Assembly (NCBI GenBank): GCA_022599775.1
Contig: JAHZLQ010000026.1
Span: 1-41,389, forward strand
From: Gammaproteobacteria bacterium
GTDB taxonomy: Bacteria; Pseudomonadota; Gammaproteobacteria; Nevskiales; Nevskiaceae
Length of the DNA stretch: 41,389 nt
Direction: 5' to 3'
In this document: in pieces, positions 34,308 through 41,389 of the stretch
Position numbering within the stretch: the stretch's first letter is position 1
Layout: each line of letters opens with the position of its first letter
Notes under the pieces: generated by a model
Database searches by the model: none
Told to the model about the DNA's origin: nothing
Seen by the model: only the letters and a program-made list of their open reading frames with translations
Program-made: the position numbers and the translations under genes

Positions 34308-34336
34308 ACACTATTTTCGTGCACACACTATTCGTG
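34308..34336 (+). promoter_or_regulatory. direct-repeat operator before the antitoxin gene
   Basis: ACACTATTTTCGTG (34308-34321) and ACACTATTCGTG (34325-34336) are near-identical direct repeats, each with a CAC...GTG dyad, filling the gap between hrpA and the antitoxin start. This is the layout expected for autoregulation by a ribbon-helix-helix antitoxin. TACACT (34307-34312) may be the -10. No clear Shine-Dalgarno sequence precedes the antitoxin ATG. Confidence 0.5.
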
Positions 34337-34343
34337 TCGAACG

Positions 34344-34565
34344 ATGAAAAACATTACCCTCAGCGCTCAGGAAGATTTGATTGAAGCCGCGCGGTCCAAA
34401 GCCCGGGCCGAGCACAGCACGCTGAACGAGAAGTTTCGCGCATGGCTGGAGGACTACACCGGCCGCGAGAACCGGATGCAGCGCTATGACGAGGTCATGG
34501 CGCAGCTGCACGGCAAGGTTCGGATCGGCCGCAAACTGAGCCGGGACGAGCTGAATGAGCGTTGA
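34344..34565 (+). CDS. VapB-like ribbon-helix-helix antitoxin
   Basis: A 73-residue protein. The N-terminus (MKNITLSAQEDLIEAARSKARAEHSTLNEKFRAWLEDY) has the beta-strand plus two-helix pattern of Arc/MetJ-type DNA-binding antitoxins. The charged C-terminal half would wrap and inhibit the toxin. The gene overlaps the toxin gene by 11 bases, typical for such pairs. The family assignment is by pattern and context. Confidence 0.85.
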   Translation: MKNITLSAQEDLIEAARSKARAEHSTLNEKFRAWLEDYTGRENRMQRYDEVMAQLHGKVRIGRKLSRDELNER

Positions 34566-34974
34566 TTTTCTCGACACCAATATCCTGCTCTACCATCTCG
34601 ACGACAGCGAGCCGCGAAAGCACCTCATCGCACGAGGCATCATCGAATCGGCCCTTGCCACGGGCGACGCCTGCATCAGTTTCCAGGTTGTCCAGGAGTG
34701 TCTAAACGCCGGACTGCGCAAGGCCAGAATCCCCATGACGCCCGCCACTGCGCGCGACTATCTCGATGTGGTGCTGGCTCCATTGTGGCGGGTGATGCCC
34801 AGTCCCGAGCTTTATCAACGTGGGATCGACATCCAGGAACGTTACGGCTTCAGCTTCTACGATGCCCTGATCGTTTCGGCCGCCTTGCAGTCCGGTTGTC
34901 GGCGGCTTTACAGCGAAGATCTGCAACACGGGCAAAAGCTGGATCGTCTGATTGTTCATAATCCCTTCCGGTAG
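34555..34974 (+). CDS. PIN-domain toxin, VapC family
   Basis: A 139-residue PIN-domain ribonuclease, likely the toxin of a type II pair. The conserved acidic metal-binding residues are visible: Asp7 (VDFLDTN), Glu48 (VVQECLNA), Asp103 (SFYDALIVSAA) and Asp122 (LYSEDLQHG), so it appears catalytically intact. Translation starts inside the antitoxin gene. pyrF follows 20 bases after its stop, so read-through into pyrF is possible. Confidence 0.92.
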   Translation: MSVDFLDTNILLYHLDDSEPRKHLIARGIIESALATGDACISFQVVQECLNAGLRKARIPMTPATARDYLDVVLAPLWRVMPSPELYQRGIDIQERYGFSFYDALIVSAALQSGCRRLYSEDLQHGQKLDRLIVHNPFR

Positions 34975-34994
34975 CCCGCAACTGTCCTGGAACC

Positions 34995-35702
34995 ATGCCC
35001 ATCCCAGCCCCCCAAGAACGCCTCATCGTCGCCCTCGACCTGCCGACCATTCCCGAAGCCAAGGCGCTGGTCGCTGTGATCGGTGACGCTGCGGTGTTCT
35101 ACAAGATAGGCCTGGAGCTGTTCATGCAGCCCGGCTTCTTCGACTTTCTCGACTGGCTGCGCAGCGAGCACAAGCGCGTGTTCGTGGACCTCAAGTTTTT
35201 CGACATTCCGGAAACCGTGGCGCGCGCGGTGCGCGGCCTCGCCGAGCGAGGCGCCGACTTCTGCACGGTGCACGGCAACCAGTCGATCATGGAAGCCGCC
35301 GCCGGCGCCAAGGGGAATTCGTCGATCAAGGTGCTCGGAGTCACGGCGCTGACCTCGCTCGATCAGGGCGATCTGGACGATCTGGGCTTCGAATGCGACA
35401 TCCCCACACTGGTGCTGTCGCGCGCGCGCCGCGCGCTGGCGGCCGGTTGCGACGGCGTGGTGTCCTCGGGCCTGGAGGTGGCAAAGCTCAAGGCCGAGAT
35501 CGGCGACAAGCTGATCTGCGTGACGCCCGGCATCCGTCCGGTCGAAAACCGCGTGGAAGCCGACCAGAAGCGCATCATGACGCCGGCCGCGGCGATCCGC
35601 GCTGGCGCCGACTATCTCGTCGTCGGCCGGCCGATTCGCGACGCGGCCGATCCACGGGCGATGGCGCAGGCGATACAGCACGAAATTGCGTCGGCGCTAT
35701 GA
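34995..35702 (+). CDS. pyrF: orotidine 5'-phosphate decarboxylase
   Basis: Last step of de novo UMP synthesis. A 235-residue TIM-barrel protein with the catalytic DLKFFDIPETV motif (D-x-K-x-x-D), LIVALDLPT at the start, VTPGIRP and DYLVVGRPI phosphate-binding segments. The start at ATG 34995 gives MPIPAPQERLIVALD. It sits directly after the toxin-antitoxin pair, and hemE follows 41 bases later. Confidence 0.97.
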   Translation: MPIPAPQERLIVALDLPTIPEAKALVAVIGDAAVFYKIGLELFMQPGFFDFLDWLRSEHKRVFVDLKFFDIPETVARAVRGLAERGADFCTVHGNQSIMEAAAGAKGNSSIKVLGVTALTSLDQGDLDDLGFECDIPTLVLSRARRALAAGCDGVVSSGLEVAKLKAEIGDKLICVTPGIRPVENRVEADQKRIMTPAAAIRAGADYLVVGRPIRDAADPRAMAQAIQHEIASAL

Positions 35703-35743
35703 TGGCCGGCTCCGCCCCTTGACTCTCGTTCCTGGACAACCGG

Positions 35744-36820
35744 ATGTCTGAGCTGAAAAACGACCGCTTCCTGCGCGCGCTGCGCCGCGAACCCGTGGAC
35801 CGCACGCCGGTGTGGATGATGCGTCAGGCCGGGCGCTATCTGCCGGAGTACCGCGCATCGCGTGCGCGCGCCGGTGATTTCCTGACGCTGTGCAAGACGC
35901 CGGAGCTGGCCTGCGAGGTCACGCTGCAGCCACTGGACCGCTACCCGCTGGACGCGGCGATCCTGTTCTCCGACATCCTCACGATTCCGGATGCGATGGG
36001 CCTGGGCCTGTACTTCGCCGAAGGCGAAGGCCCCAAGTTCGAACGGCCATTGCGCAGCGCGGCCGCGATCGAGGCGCTGCCGCTGCCGGACCCGGAAACC
36101 GAGCTGCGCTACGTGATGGACGGCGTGCGCACGATTCGCGGCGCGCTCAAGGGACGCGTGCCGCTGATCGGTTTTTCCGGCAGCCCGTGGACGCTGGCGA
36201 CCTACATGGTCGAGGGCCGTGGCGGACATGACTTCGCAATCATCAAGCGCATGGCCTTCGAGGAACCCGAGGCGCTGCAGATGCTGGTCGACAAGCTGGC
36301 CGACTCGGTCACGCAATACCTCGCCGCACAGGCCAGGGCCGGCGCGCAGGCGCTGATGGTCTTCGACACCTGGGGCGGCGTGCTGTCGCCGGCGTTGTAT
36401 CGACGCTTCTCGCTGGCGCCGATGGCAAAGATCGTCGAGCGCGTCCAGGCGCTGGCGCCGGACGTACCGGTGATTCTGTTCACCAAGAATGGCGGTCAAC
36501 ATTTGGAAGCGATGGCGGATACCGGTTGCACCGCGCTTGGCGTGGACTGGACCACCGATCTGTCGGTGGCGCGCGCACGCGTCGGTGAGCGCGTGGCGAT
36601 CCAGGGGAACCTGGACCCGTGCACGCTGTTCGCACCGCCATCCGTGATCCGTGCCGAGGTGGCGCGCGTGCTTGAGAGTTTCGGCCACGGTTCCGGCCAC
36701 GTCTTCAACCTCGGTCACGGCATTCTGCAGGGCGTACCGCCCGATCACGCCGGCGCCATGATCGAAGCCGTGCACGAACTCAGCCCCGCGTATCACCTGC
36801 GCCGCGGAGGGGCCTCATGA
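35744..36820 (+). CDS. hemE: uroporphyrinogen decarboxylase
   Basis: Decarboxylates uroporphyrinogen III to coproporphyrinogen III, the substrate of HemF. The 358 residues match the family, with the signatures [57 protein letters not shown] and GNLDPCTLF, and the C-terminal [15 protein letters not shown]. It overlaps the acyltransferase gene by ATGA, so the two are translationally coupled. Confidence 0.98.
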   Translation: MSELKNDRFLRALRREPVDRTPVWMMRQAGRYLPEYRASRARAGDFLTLCKTPELACEVTLQPLDRYPLDAAILFSDILTIPDAMGLGLYFAEGEGPKFERPLRSAAAIEALPLPDPETELRYVMDGVRTIRGALKGRVPLIGFSGSPWTLATYMVEGRGGHDFAIIKRMAFEEPEALQMLVDKLADSVTQYLAAQARAGAQALMVFDTWGGVLSPALYRRFSLAPMAKIVERVQALAPDVPVILFTKNGGQHLEAMADTGCTALGVDWTTDLSVARARVGERVAIQGNLDPCTLFAPPSVIRAEVARVLESFGHGSGHVFNLGHGILQGVPPDHAGAMIEAVHELSPAYHLRRGGAS

Positions 36821-37746
36821 TTTCCCTGTTTCTGCCCCGCTCACTGGTCTCGGTGCTGGGCTTCATCGGGCTGTGTGTGCTGATCACGGTGGCTTTCAGC
36901 CTGATGATTCCGTTCATCCTGTTGAAGCTGCTGGTGCCAATTCCGGCCTGGCGCAGCCTGTGTGCCGGCATCCTGATCGCGATCGCCAATGCCTGGGTCG
37001 GCGCCAACGGAATCTTCCTGCGTACCCTCTATCCGATCAATTGGCGCGTCGAGATCAATGGAACGCTGGACCCGAAACGCAGCTGGCTGCTGATCTGCAA
37101 TCATCAGTCCTGGGTCGATATCGTCTTGTTGTTCGATGTGTTGCATGGCCGCGCGCCGTTTCCACGCTTCTTCCTCAAGGACCAGCTCAAGTACCTGCCG
37201 ATCATCGGCCAGGCCTGCTGGGCGCTGGACTTCCCGTTCATGAAACGGCACACCAAGGAGTCGCTGAAGAAGAATCCGGCGCTGCGCGACCAGGATCTGG
37301 AAACCACGCGGCGCATGTGCGCGAAGTACCGCGAACGCCCGGCTACGGTCGTGAACTTCCTCGAAGGCACCCGATTTACCGAAGCCAAGCGCGTCTCGCG
37401 TGGCTCACCCTACCGGCATCTGCTGCGGCCGAAATCGGCCGGCATGTCATTCGCGCTCAACGCGATGGGGGATCAGTTCGCCGGCATCATCGATGTGAGC
37501 ATCGCCTACCAACCGAGCCGGCACTCGTTGGTCGGCGGTTTCCTGCGCGGCGAACAGAATGATTTGGTAATCCACATCGACGTGTTGCCGGTTCCGACCG
37601 AGCACCTCGGCGGCGACTATCAAGGTGATGCCGCGTTTCGCATGCGCTTCCAGCAGTGGATCAACACGCTGTGGACGCGCAAGGACAAACGGCTGGATAC
37701 GCTGGCCGGAAGCGCTCACGGCGAGGCGCGGCCACATACCGTCTGA
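36817..37746 (+). CDS. PlsC-family acyltransferase (YihG-like)
   Basis: A 309-residue membrane acyltransferase. The N-terminus has hydrophobic segments (about 8-36 and 47-66). The catalytic motif NHQSWVD places Asn95, His96 and Asp101 as in the NHxxxxD box, and FLEGTRFT is the substrate-binding motif III. The long insertion and overall order resemble E. coli YihG/YihK-type lysophosphatidic acid acyltransferases. The start ATG overlaps the hemE stop. It converges with emrB, ten bases apart. Confidence 0.9.
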   Translation: MISLFLPRSLVSVLGFIGLCVLITVAFSLMIPFILLKLLVPIPAWRSLCAGILIAIANAWVGANGIFLRTLYPINWRVEINGTLDPKRSWLLICNHQSWVDIVLLFDVLHGRAPFPRFFLKDQLKYLPIIGQACWALDFPFMKRHTKESLKKNPALRDQDLETTRRMCAKYRERPATVVNFLEGTRFTEAKRVSRGSPYRHLLRPKSAGMSFALNAMGDQFAGIIDVSIAYQPSRHSLVGGFLRGEQNDLVIHIDVLPVPTEHLGGDYQGDAAFRMRFQQWINTLWTRKDKRLDTLAGSAHGEARPHTV

Positions 37747-37756
37747 GCGCAGCGCC

Positions 37757-39310
37757 TCACTCCATGACCGCGGCTTCGAATTCGTCCGCATCGGGTTGAT
37801 CGTGCTTCACGGGCTTCAATAGCAGCAGCAGCGGAATACCGAGCAGAACGCCGATCGCCATGTAGTGAAAATCGCCGAGCATGCCGATCATGGCGGCCTG
37901 CCGCTGCGCCTCCGCCTCGATCTGCAGCAGGCCGCTGAGACCCATCAGGCCGGTATCCCCATTCACGTAGCCGATCAGGGCCGGGTTGTACGGATTCACG
38001 TTCTCGACCAGCACCGAGTGCGCCATGCGCGTGCCGTAGGTCTGGTAGGCGAACGCAAGCGCGATACCCACGCTGCTGCCGACATTGCGCAGCAGGGCAT
38101 ACAGCGAGGTTCCGTCGCTGCGATAGGCGTGCGGCAGGGTCGCGAAACTCAAGGTCGACAACGGCACGAACACGAAACCGACCCCCAGGCCCTGAACGAA
38201 TCCGCTCCAGACGATATGGCTGCTCGGCACATCGAGACTGAACTTGGACATCCAGTACAACGCATAGGCCAGCAGCAACATTCCGACAAGGATCGGCAGG
38301 CGCGCATCGACACGTCGCAGGATGCGACCGGAAATCTGCATGGCGATCATCGTGCCGATACCGCGCGGCGCCATGACCAGGCCGGCTGTGACCACCGGGT
38401 ATCCCTGCAGGTTCTGCAGGAACGGCGGCAACAGGGCGAAGGTGGAGAACAACACGATGCCCAGAATCGCGATGACCACCAGACCTCCGACCAGGTTTCG
38501 ATCCCGAAACAGGTGCGGTGAGATGAAGGGTCGGTCCGTGGTCAGCGTATGCACGACAAACAGATAGAACGAGGCGACCGCCGTACAGCATTCGATCATG
38601 ATCTCGCTCGAATTGAACCAATCCTGGCTCTGACCTCGGTCCAGCATCAACTGCAGGCTGCCGATGGCGATGCTCAGAAATGCGAAGCCCTTGAAGTCCA
38701 TCGGCTCGGCGCGTCTCGGTTCCGATTTGGGCAGCGCGGCGCTCAGCGCCAGAAACGTGGCAATCCCGATCGGCACGTTGATATAGAACACCCATCGCCA
38801 GCTGTAGTGCTCGGTCAACCAGCCGCCGAGGGCGGGGCCCAGAATCGGGCCGATCATCACGCCCACGCCCCAGGCCGCCATTGCCGAACCCTGCTGCTCG
38901 CGAGGGTAGCTGTCGAGCAGAGTGGTCTGCGACAGCGGCACCAGTGCGGCACCGAATACGCCCTGCAGCAGACGGAACAGGACGATCTCGCCGAGGTTTC
39001 CGGCGATGCCGCACAACATCGAGGCGATCGTGAAGCCCGAGATCGCGATCAGGAAGATTCGCTTCACACCGAAGCGATTGGCGAGATAGCCCGTGGGTGT
39101 GGTCGCAATCGCCGAAGCGACGATGTACGAGGTCAGCACCCAGGCGATCTGATCCTGGGACGCCGACAAGCTGCCTTGCATGTGCGGCAGCGCGACATTG
39201 GCGATCGTGGTGTCGAGCGCCTGCATCATCGTGGCGGACAAGGTCCCGAAGGTCACCAGCAGGCGTGAGCCGGCCACCGCCGGTGCGCCGCCGTGCGTCA
39301 CCGCGCTCAC
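37757..39310 (-). CDS. emrB: DHA2-family multidrug efflux MFS permease, EmrB-like
   Basis: A 517-residue proton-driven drug exporter with 14 predicted helices. Typical DHA2 text is seen: LDTTIANVALPHMQGSLSAS in helix 1, the motif C region GVMIGPILGPALGGWLTEHYSWRWVFYINVP and a polar C-terminus. It starts at GTG (39308-39310), overlapping the emrA stop, so it is coupled to the adaptor gene. With EmrA and an outer-membrane TolC-like channel encoded elsewhere, it would export compounds across both membranes. Confidence 0.93.
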   Translation of the reverse strand: MSAVTHGGAPAVAGSRLLVTFGTLSATMMQALDTTIANVALPHMQGSLSASQDQIAWVLTSYIVASAIATTPTGYLANRFGVKRIFLIAISGFTIASMLCGIAGNLGEIVLFRLLQGVFGAALVPLSQTTLLDSYPREQQGSAMAAWGVGVMIGPILGPALGGWLTEHYSWRWVFYINVPIGIATFLALSAALPKSEPRRAEPMDFKGFAFLSIAIGSLQLMLDRGQSQDWFNSSEIMIECCTAVASFYLFVVHTLTTDRPFISPHLFRDRNLVGGLVVIAILGIVLFSTFALLPPFLQNLQGYPVVTAGLVMAPRGIGTMIAMQISGRILRRVDARLPILVGMLLLAYALYWMSKFSLDVPSSHIVWSGFVQGLGVGFVFVPLSTLSFATLPHAYRSDGTSLYALLRNVGSSVGIALAFAYQTYGTRMAHSVLVENVNPYNPALIGYVNGDTGLMGLSGLLQIEAEAQRQAAMIGMLGDFHYMAIGVLLGIPLLLLLKPVKHDQPDADEFEAAVME

Positions 39311-40440
39311 GAGTGATCGACGGCCAGCGATGCCTGTTGAGTCGCTTGCTCGCCGGCCTGGCTCAGCCCCAGGGCGCTGTAGATCGCTTTCACGCGATCG
39401 GGAATTCCGGTGTCGATCGTGACCTCGGCGCTGAGGCCGGAACGAAGTTCGGATTCGTGCTCATGGTGTTCGATCGCCAGCCGCACCGGCAGGCGCTGCA
39501 CGACCTTGACCCAGTTGCCGGTAGCGTTCTGCGGCGGCAGTAACGAAAACTCGGCCCCGGTGGCCTGCCCGATGCTCTGCACCGTGGCTGTCCACCGTTC
39601 GCCCGGATAGGCATCGATCTCGACATCGACCTCGGCGCCAGGGTGAATCCCCGCGAGCTGGTCCTCCTTGAAGTTGGCCTCGATCCAGGTGTCCTGATCG
39701 GCAACGACACTGATCATCGGCAAGCCCGGCGTCGCGTACTGGCCGATTTCCGGAACCTTGGAGGCGACACCATTGATCGGCGCCTGCACCGAACAGCGCT
39801 GCAAATTCAGTTGCGCCTGCTCCAGCGCCGCCTGTGCCGCCATCACCGCAGGATGTCGCTCCAGCGGCTGGTCAAGCTTGCCCCCGAGTTGCACCAGAGT
39901 CTCGTCACCTTCGCTTTGCAGCTTGTTGACCGTATTTCGTGCCACATCGAGATCGTGCTGCGCCTGATCGAGCGCGGACCTGGACACCGCATCGCGCTCG
40001 TGAAGGTTCTTGACGCGCCTCAACTGGGTTTCGGCGAAGCGCAGGTCATCACGTGCCGCCGCCAGACCGGACTGCTTTTGCGCATATGCCGCCTTGAGCG
40101 ATCCGACCTGCATGCGCGACTGCTCGAGTCGAGCCTGGGCATCGTGCAGCGCCACTTCATAAGGTCGCGGATCAATCCGCAGCAGAAGATCGCCGGCCCT
40201 CACGCGCTGATTCTCGCGCACGTTGACGGACATGATCTTGCCACTGACCTCGGCGCCCACATCGACCATGTTGGCCTTGACATAGGCGTTGTCGGTGCTG
40301 ACGTAGCGGCCGCCGACAAACCACAGATAAACGCCGGCAATCGCCACGAGAACGGGCACCACCAGGAACAGAGCGCGGCGCATTCGCTGCCGCTGCAAGG
40401 TTCGGGAAGAATCGAGAACTGGGGTTTCAGGGGCGTTCAT
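39307..40440 (-). CDS. emrA: HlyD-family efflux adaptor, EmrA-like
   Basis: Periplasmic adaptor linking EmrB to an outer-membrane channel. The chosen start, ATG 40438-40440 (MNAPETPVLDSS, 377 residues), overlaps the marR stop; the frame is open 24 codons further but that lies within marR. A cytoplasmic tail and a membrane anchor (about 21-41) come first, then the biotinyl-lipoyl motif (STDNAYVKANMVDVGAEVSGKI), a coiled-coil hairpin (about 80-185) and the second lipoyl half (PINGVASKVPEIGQYATPG). The TDNAYV motif is typical of EmrA. Confidence 0.94.
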   Translation of the reverse strand: MNAPETPVLDSSRTLQRQRMRRALFLVVPVLVAIAGVYLWFVGGRYVSTDNAYVKANMVDVGAEVSGKIMSVNVRENQRVRAGDLLLRIDPRPYEVALHDAQARLEQSRMQVGSLKAAYAQKQSGLAAARDDLRFAETQLRRVKNLHERDAVSRSALDQAQHDLDVARNTVNKLQSEGDETLVQLGGKLDQPLERHPAVMAAQAALEQAQLNLQRCSVQAPINGVASKVPEIGQYATPGLPMISVVADQDTWIEANFKEDQLAGIHPGAEVDVEIDAYPGERWTATVQSIGQATGAEFSLLPPQNATGNWVKVVQRLPVRLAIEHHEHESELRSGLSAEVTIDTGIPDRVKAIYSALGLSQAGEQATQQASLAVDHS

Positions 40441-40925
40441 GCTTGTTTCTTGTTCGGGTTTTGCGCGGGGGTCACGCAGGAAGAGGACGAGCTTTCGCCA
40501 ATGAGGTTGCACTTGATCCGCAGCAGCAGGGACTCAAGCTGGCTACGCTCCGATTTTTTCAGCCCGGCCAGCGCCGCTTCGCGGACCTGGTTTGCGACCT
40601 CATTGAGTTCAAGCAACAGCGGCTCGGCCGATTCGGTGAGATGCAGGCTGACTGCGCGACGATCGCTCGCATGCGGCGCGCGCCGCACCCAGCCCGCCTT
40701 GACCAGCCGGTCCACGATCTGAGTCACGGTCACCGGGTGCACTTCGAGAATTTCGGCCAGCGTGGCCTGGTTGATCCCAGGCGACTTCGAGAGGCTGATC
40801 AGCACGCGCCACTGCGGCTGGGTCAAACCCAGGTGCTGGGCGCGTCGCTTGAAATCACCACGTATCAGCCGCGCCACCTCCGACAGTGTCGAAGCGGCAC
40901 CAAGATTGGCAATGGGTTGGGTCAT
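40437..40925 (-). CDS. MarR-family repressor of the efflux operon
   Basis: A 162-residue winged-helix regulator. The DNA-binding part is clear (LTQPQWRVLISLSKSPGINQATLAEILEVHPVTVTQIVDRLVKAGWVRRAPHASDRRAVSLHLT), including the conserved D-R-R wing. The C-terminal tail is serine-rich with cysteines. It heads the marR-emrA-emrB operon, with each junction overlapping by four bases. It probably binds the palindrome at 40940-40978 and is released by a drug-like ligand. It resembles MprA/EmrR or SlyA-type repressors. Confidence 0.93.
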   Translation of the reverse strand: MTQPIANLGAASTLSEVARLIRGDFKRRAQHLGLTQPQWRVLISLSKSPGINQATLAEILEVHPVTVTQIVDRLVKAGWVRRAPHASDRRAVSLHLTESAEPLLLELNEVANQVREAALAGLKKSERSQLESLLLRIKCNLIGESSSSSCVTPAQNPNKKQA

Positions 40926-40931
40926 GCGGCC

Positions 40932-40961
40932 ATTCTACGAAATAATAAGTGCACTAATCAA
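40932..40961 (-). promoter_or_regulatory. promoter of marR-emrAB, probably near-leaderless
   Basis: On the minus strand TTGATT (40956-40961) and TAGAAT (40932-40937) are spaced by 18 bases, matching sigma70 at four and five of six positions. Only six bases separate the -10 from the marR ATG, which has no Shine-Dalgarno sequence, so the transcript would begin at or very near the start codon. The promoter overlaps the operator palindrome. Confidence 0.5.
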
Positions 40962-40978
40962 TAGTGCACTTATTATTT
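40940..40978. promoter_or_regulatory. perfect 17-bp operator palindrome upstream of marR
   Basis: AAATAATAAGTGCACTA (40940-40956) and its exact inverse complement (40962-40978) flank the five bases ATCAA. Each arm contains the smaller palindrome GTGCAC. The AT-rich palindrome directly before a marR gene is the expected self-regulatory site and covers the presumed promoter. Confidence 0.75.
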
Positions 40979-41001
40979 ATGCGGGATAGTACCGGCATCT
41001 G

Positions 41002-41055
41002 ACGGCCATGCCGCAAGCGGCGGCCCGCAGAATGAACCGACTGCGGCATGGCCGT
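41002..41055. repeat. 14-bp perfect inverted repeat, diverged member of the terminal array
   Basis: ACGGCCATGCCGCA (41002-41015) and its exact inverse complement (41042-41055) surround 26 bases. The left arm matches the ACGGCCATGCCG start of the tandem units that follow, so this looks like a diverged first copy of the array. Confidence 0.75.
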
Positions 41056-41105
41056 TCCTCTCTCCCGCAAGCGGACGAGGGCAGGTCGGCACCGCGCCGC
41101 GCGCG

Positions 41106-41389
41106 ATTCACGTTAACGGCCATGCCGGCGGAGGCACCCCGGAAAATGAATCCTGGGCCAGGCAGGCCGCCCTCTCCCCACCACCCGCTCCGCGGGCGTC
41201 CTCCCCTCTCCCACGTCGTGGGCGAGGGGCAGCGGACTCGCTGCGCGAGATTCACGTTAACGGCCATGCCGGCGGAGGCACCCCGGAAAATGAATCCTGT
41301 GCCAGGCAGGCCGCCCTCTCCCCACCACCCGCTCCGCGGGCGGTCCTCCCCTCTCCCACGTCGTGGGCGAGGGGCAGCGGACTCGCTGC
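41106..41389. repeat. tandem repeat array, unit about 144 bp
   Basis: Two nearly identical units (41106-41249 and 41250 to the window end, truncated at about 140 bases) differ by one substitution (CCTGGGCC versus CCTGTGCC) and one inserted G. Each unit holds the hairpin CCCCTC-T-CCCACG, T, CGTGGG-C-GAGGGG (41203-41229 and 41348-41374). The CCCACGTCGTGGG core belongs to a palindromic motif that recurs widely in proteobacterial intergenic DNA. This and the 41002-41055 element fill the gene-free stretch from 40979 to the end; no credible gene or RNA was seen there. Confidence 0.9.

Noticed and set aside
40977-41267. 96-codon minus-strand frame in the terminal repeat region
   Set aside because: It is a translation of the tandem repeats (MAVNVN and SPTTWERG segments recur), typical of spurious frames in such palindromic repeats.
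1-41389. CRISPR array, tRNA or rRNA genes, complete insertion sequence or prophage
   Set aside because: No regular spacer-repeat pattern, cloverleaf-like segment, transposase or phage gene was seen in any intergenic region; a tRNAscan or ISfinder search would be decisive.

Overview
The window is a GC-rich stretch of a gammaproteobacterial chromosome. Gene content and order (def-fmt-rsmB-trkA facing dprA-smg-topA-tsaC-hemF, a YdbH-like plus DUF1318 pair, an OxyR with the C199/C208 pair) suggest the Xanthomonadales/Nevskiales side of the class; that placement is inference from family resemblance, not a search. Most of the window is housekeeping DNA, with small accessory patches.

Left part (1-12133): an edge fragment, then a lower-GC two-gene minus-strand unit of unknown function (66 and 263 residues), then the potassium uptake genes trkH and trkA behind rsmB (all minus strand). 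A plus-strand pair (MFS transporter, CocE-like lipoprotein hydrolase) sits between rsmB and fmt, which are normally neighbours in this conserved block. fmt and def follow on the minus strand, separated by a long hairpin repeat. A LysM lipoprotein gene diverges from def.

Middle part (12141-27424): a plus-strand run dprA, smg, topA, tsaC, hemF, then oxyR with an inverted-repeat operator and a DUF1499 gene. A minus-strand block of exported proteins follows: a repeat-rich peptidoglycan-binding lipoprotein, a prolyl oligopeptidase and a subtilisin-family protease. Diverging from the protease is a YdbH-like AsmA-type protein followed by a DUF1318 (YdbL-like) lipoprotein, probably part of the envelope lipid-transport machinery.

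Right part (27487-41389): an alpha/beta hydrolase with an aspartate nucleophile, a frameshifted metallo-beta-lactamase-fold gene, a YfdC-like FNT channel, the helicase hrpA, a VapBC-type toxin-antitoxin pair, pyrF, hemE with an overlapping PlsC-family acyltransferase, and a translationally coupled marR-emrA-emrB efflux operon behind a perfect 17-bp palindrome. The window ends in an array of about 144-bp tandem repeats with hairpin-forming segments and no credible gene.

No CRISPR array, tRNA, rRNA, prophage or complete insertion sequence was seen. I found no convincing new multi-gene system. The best leads are regulatory or structural: the def-fmt hairpin whose mismatches become G-U pairs only in the mRNA sense, an orphan terminator between rsmB and trkA, the terminal repeat array, the YdbH/DUF1318 pair lacking a YnbE gene, and the uncharacterised 66/263-residue membrane pair.
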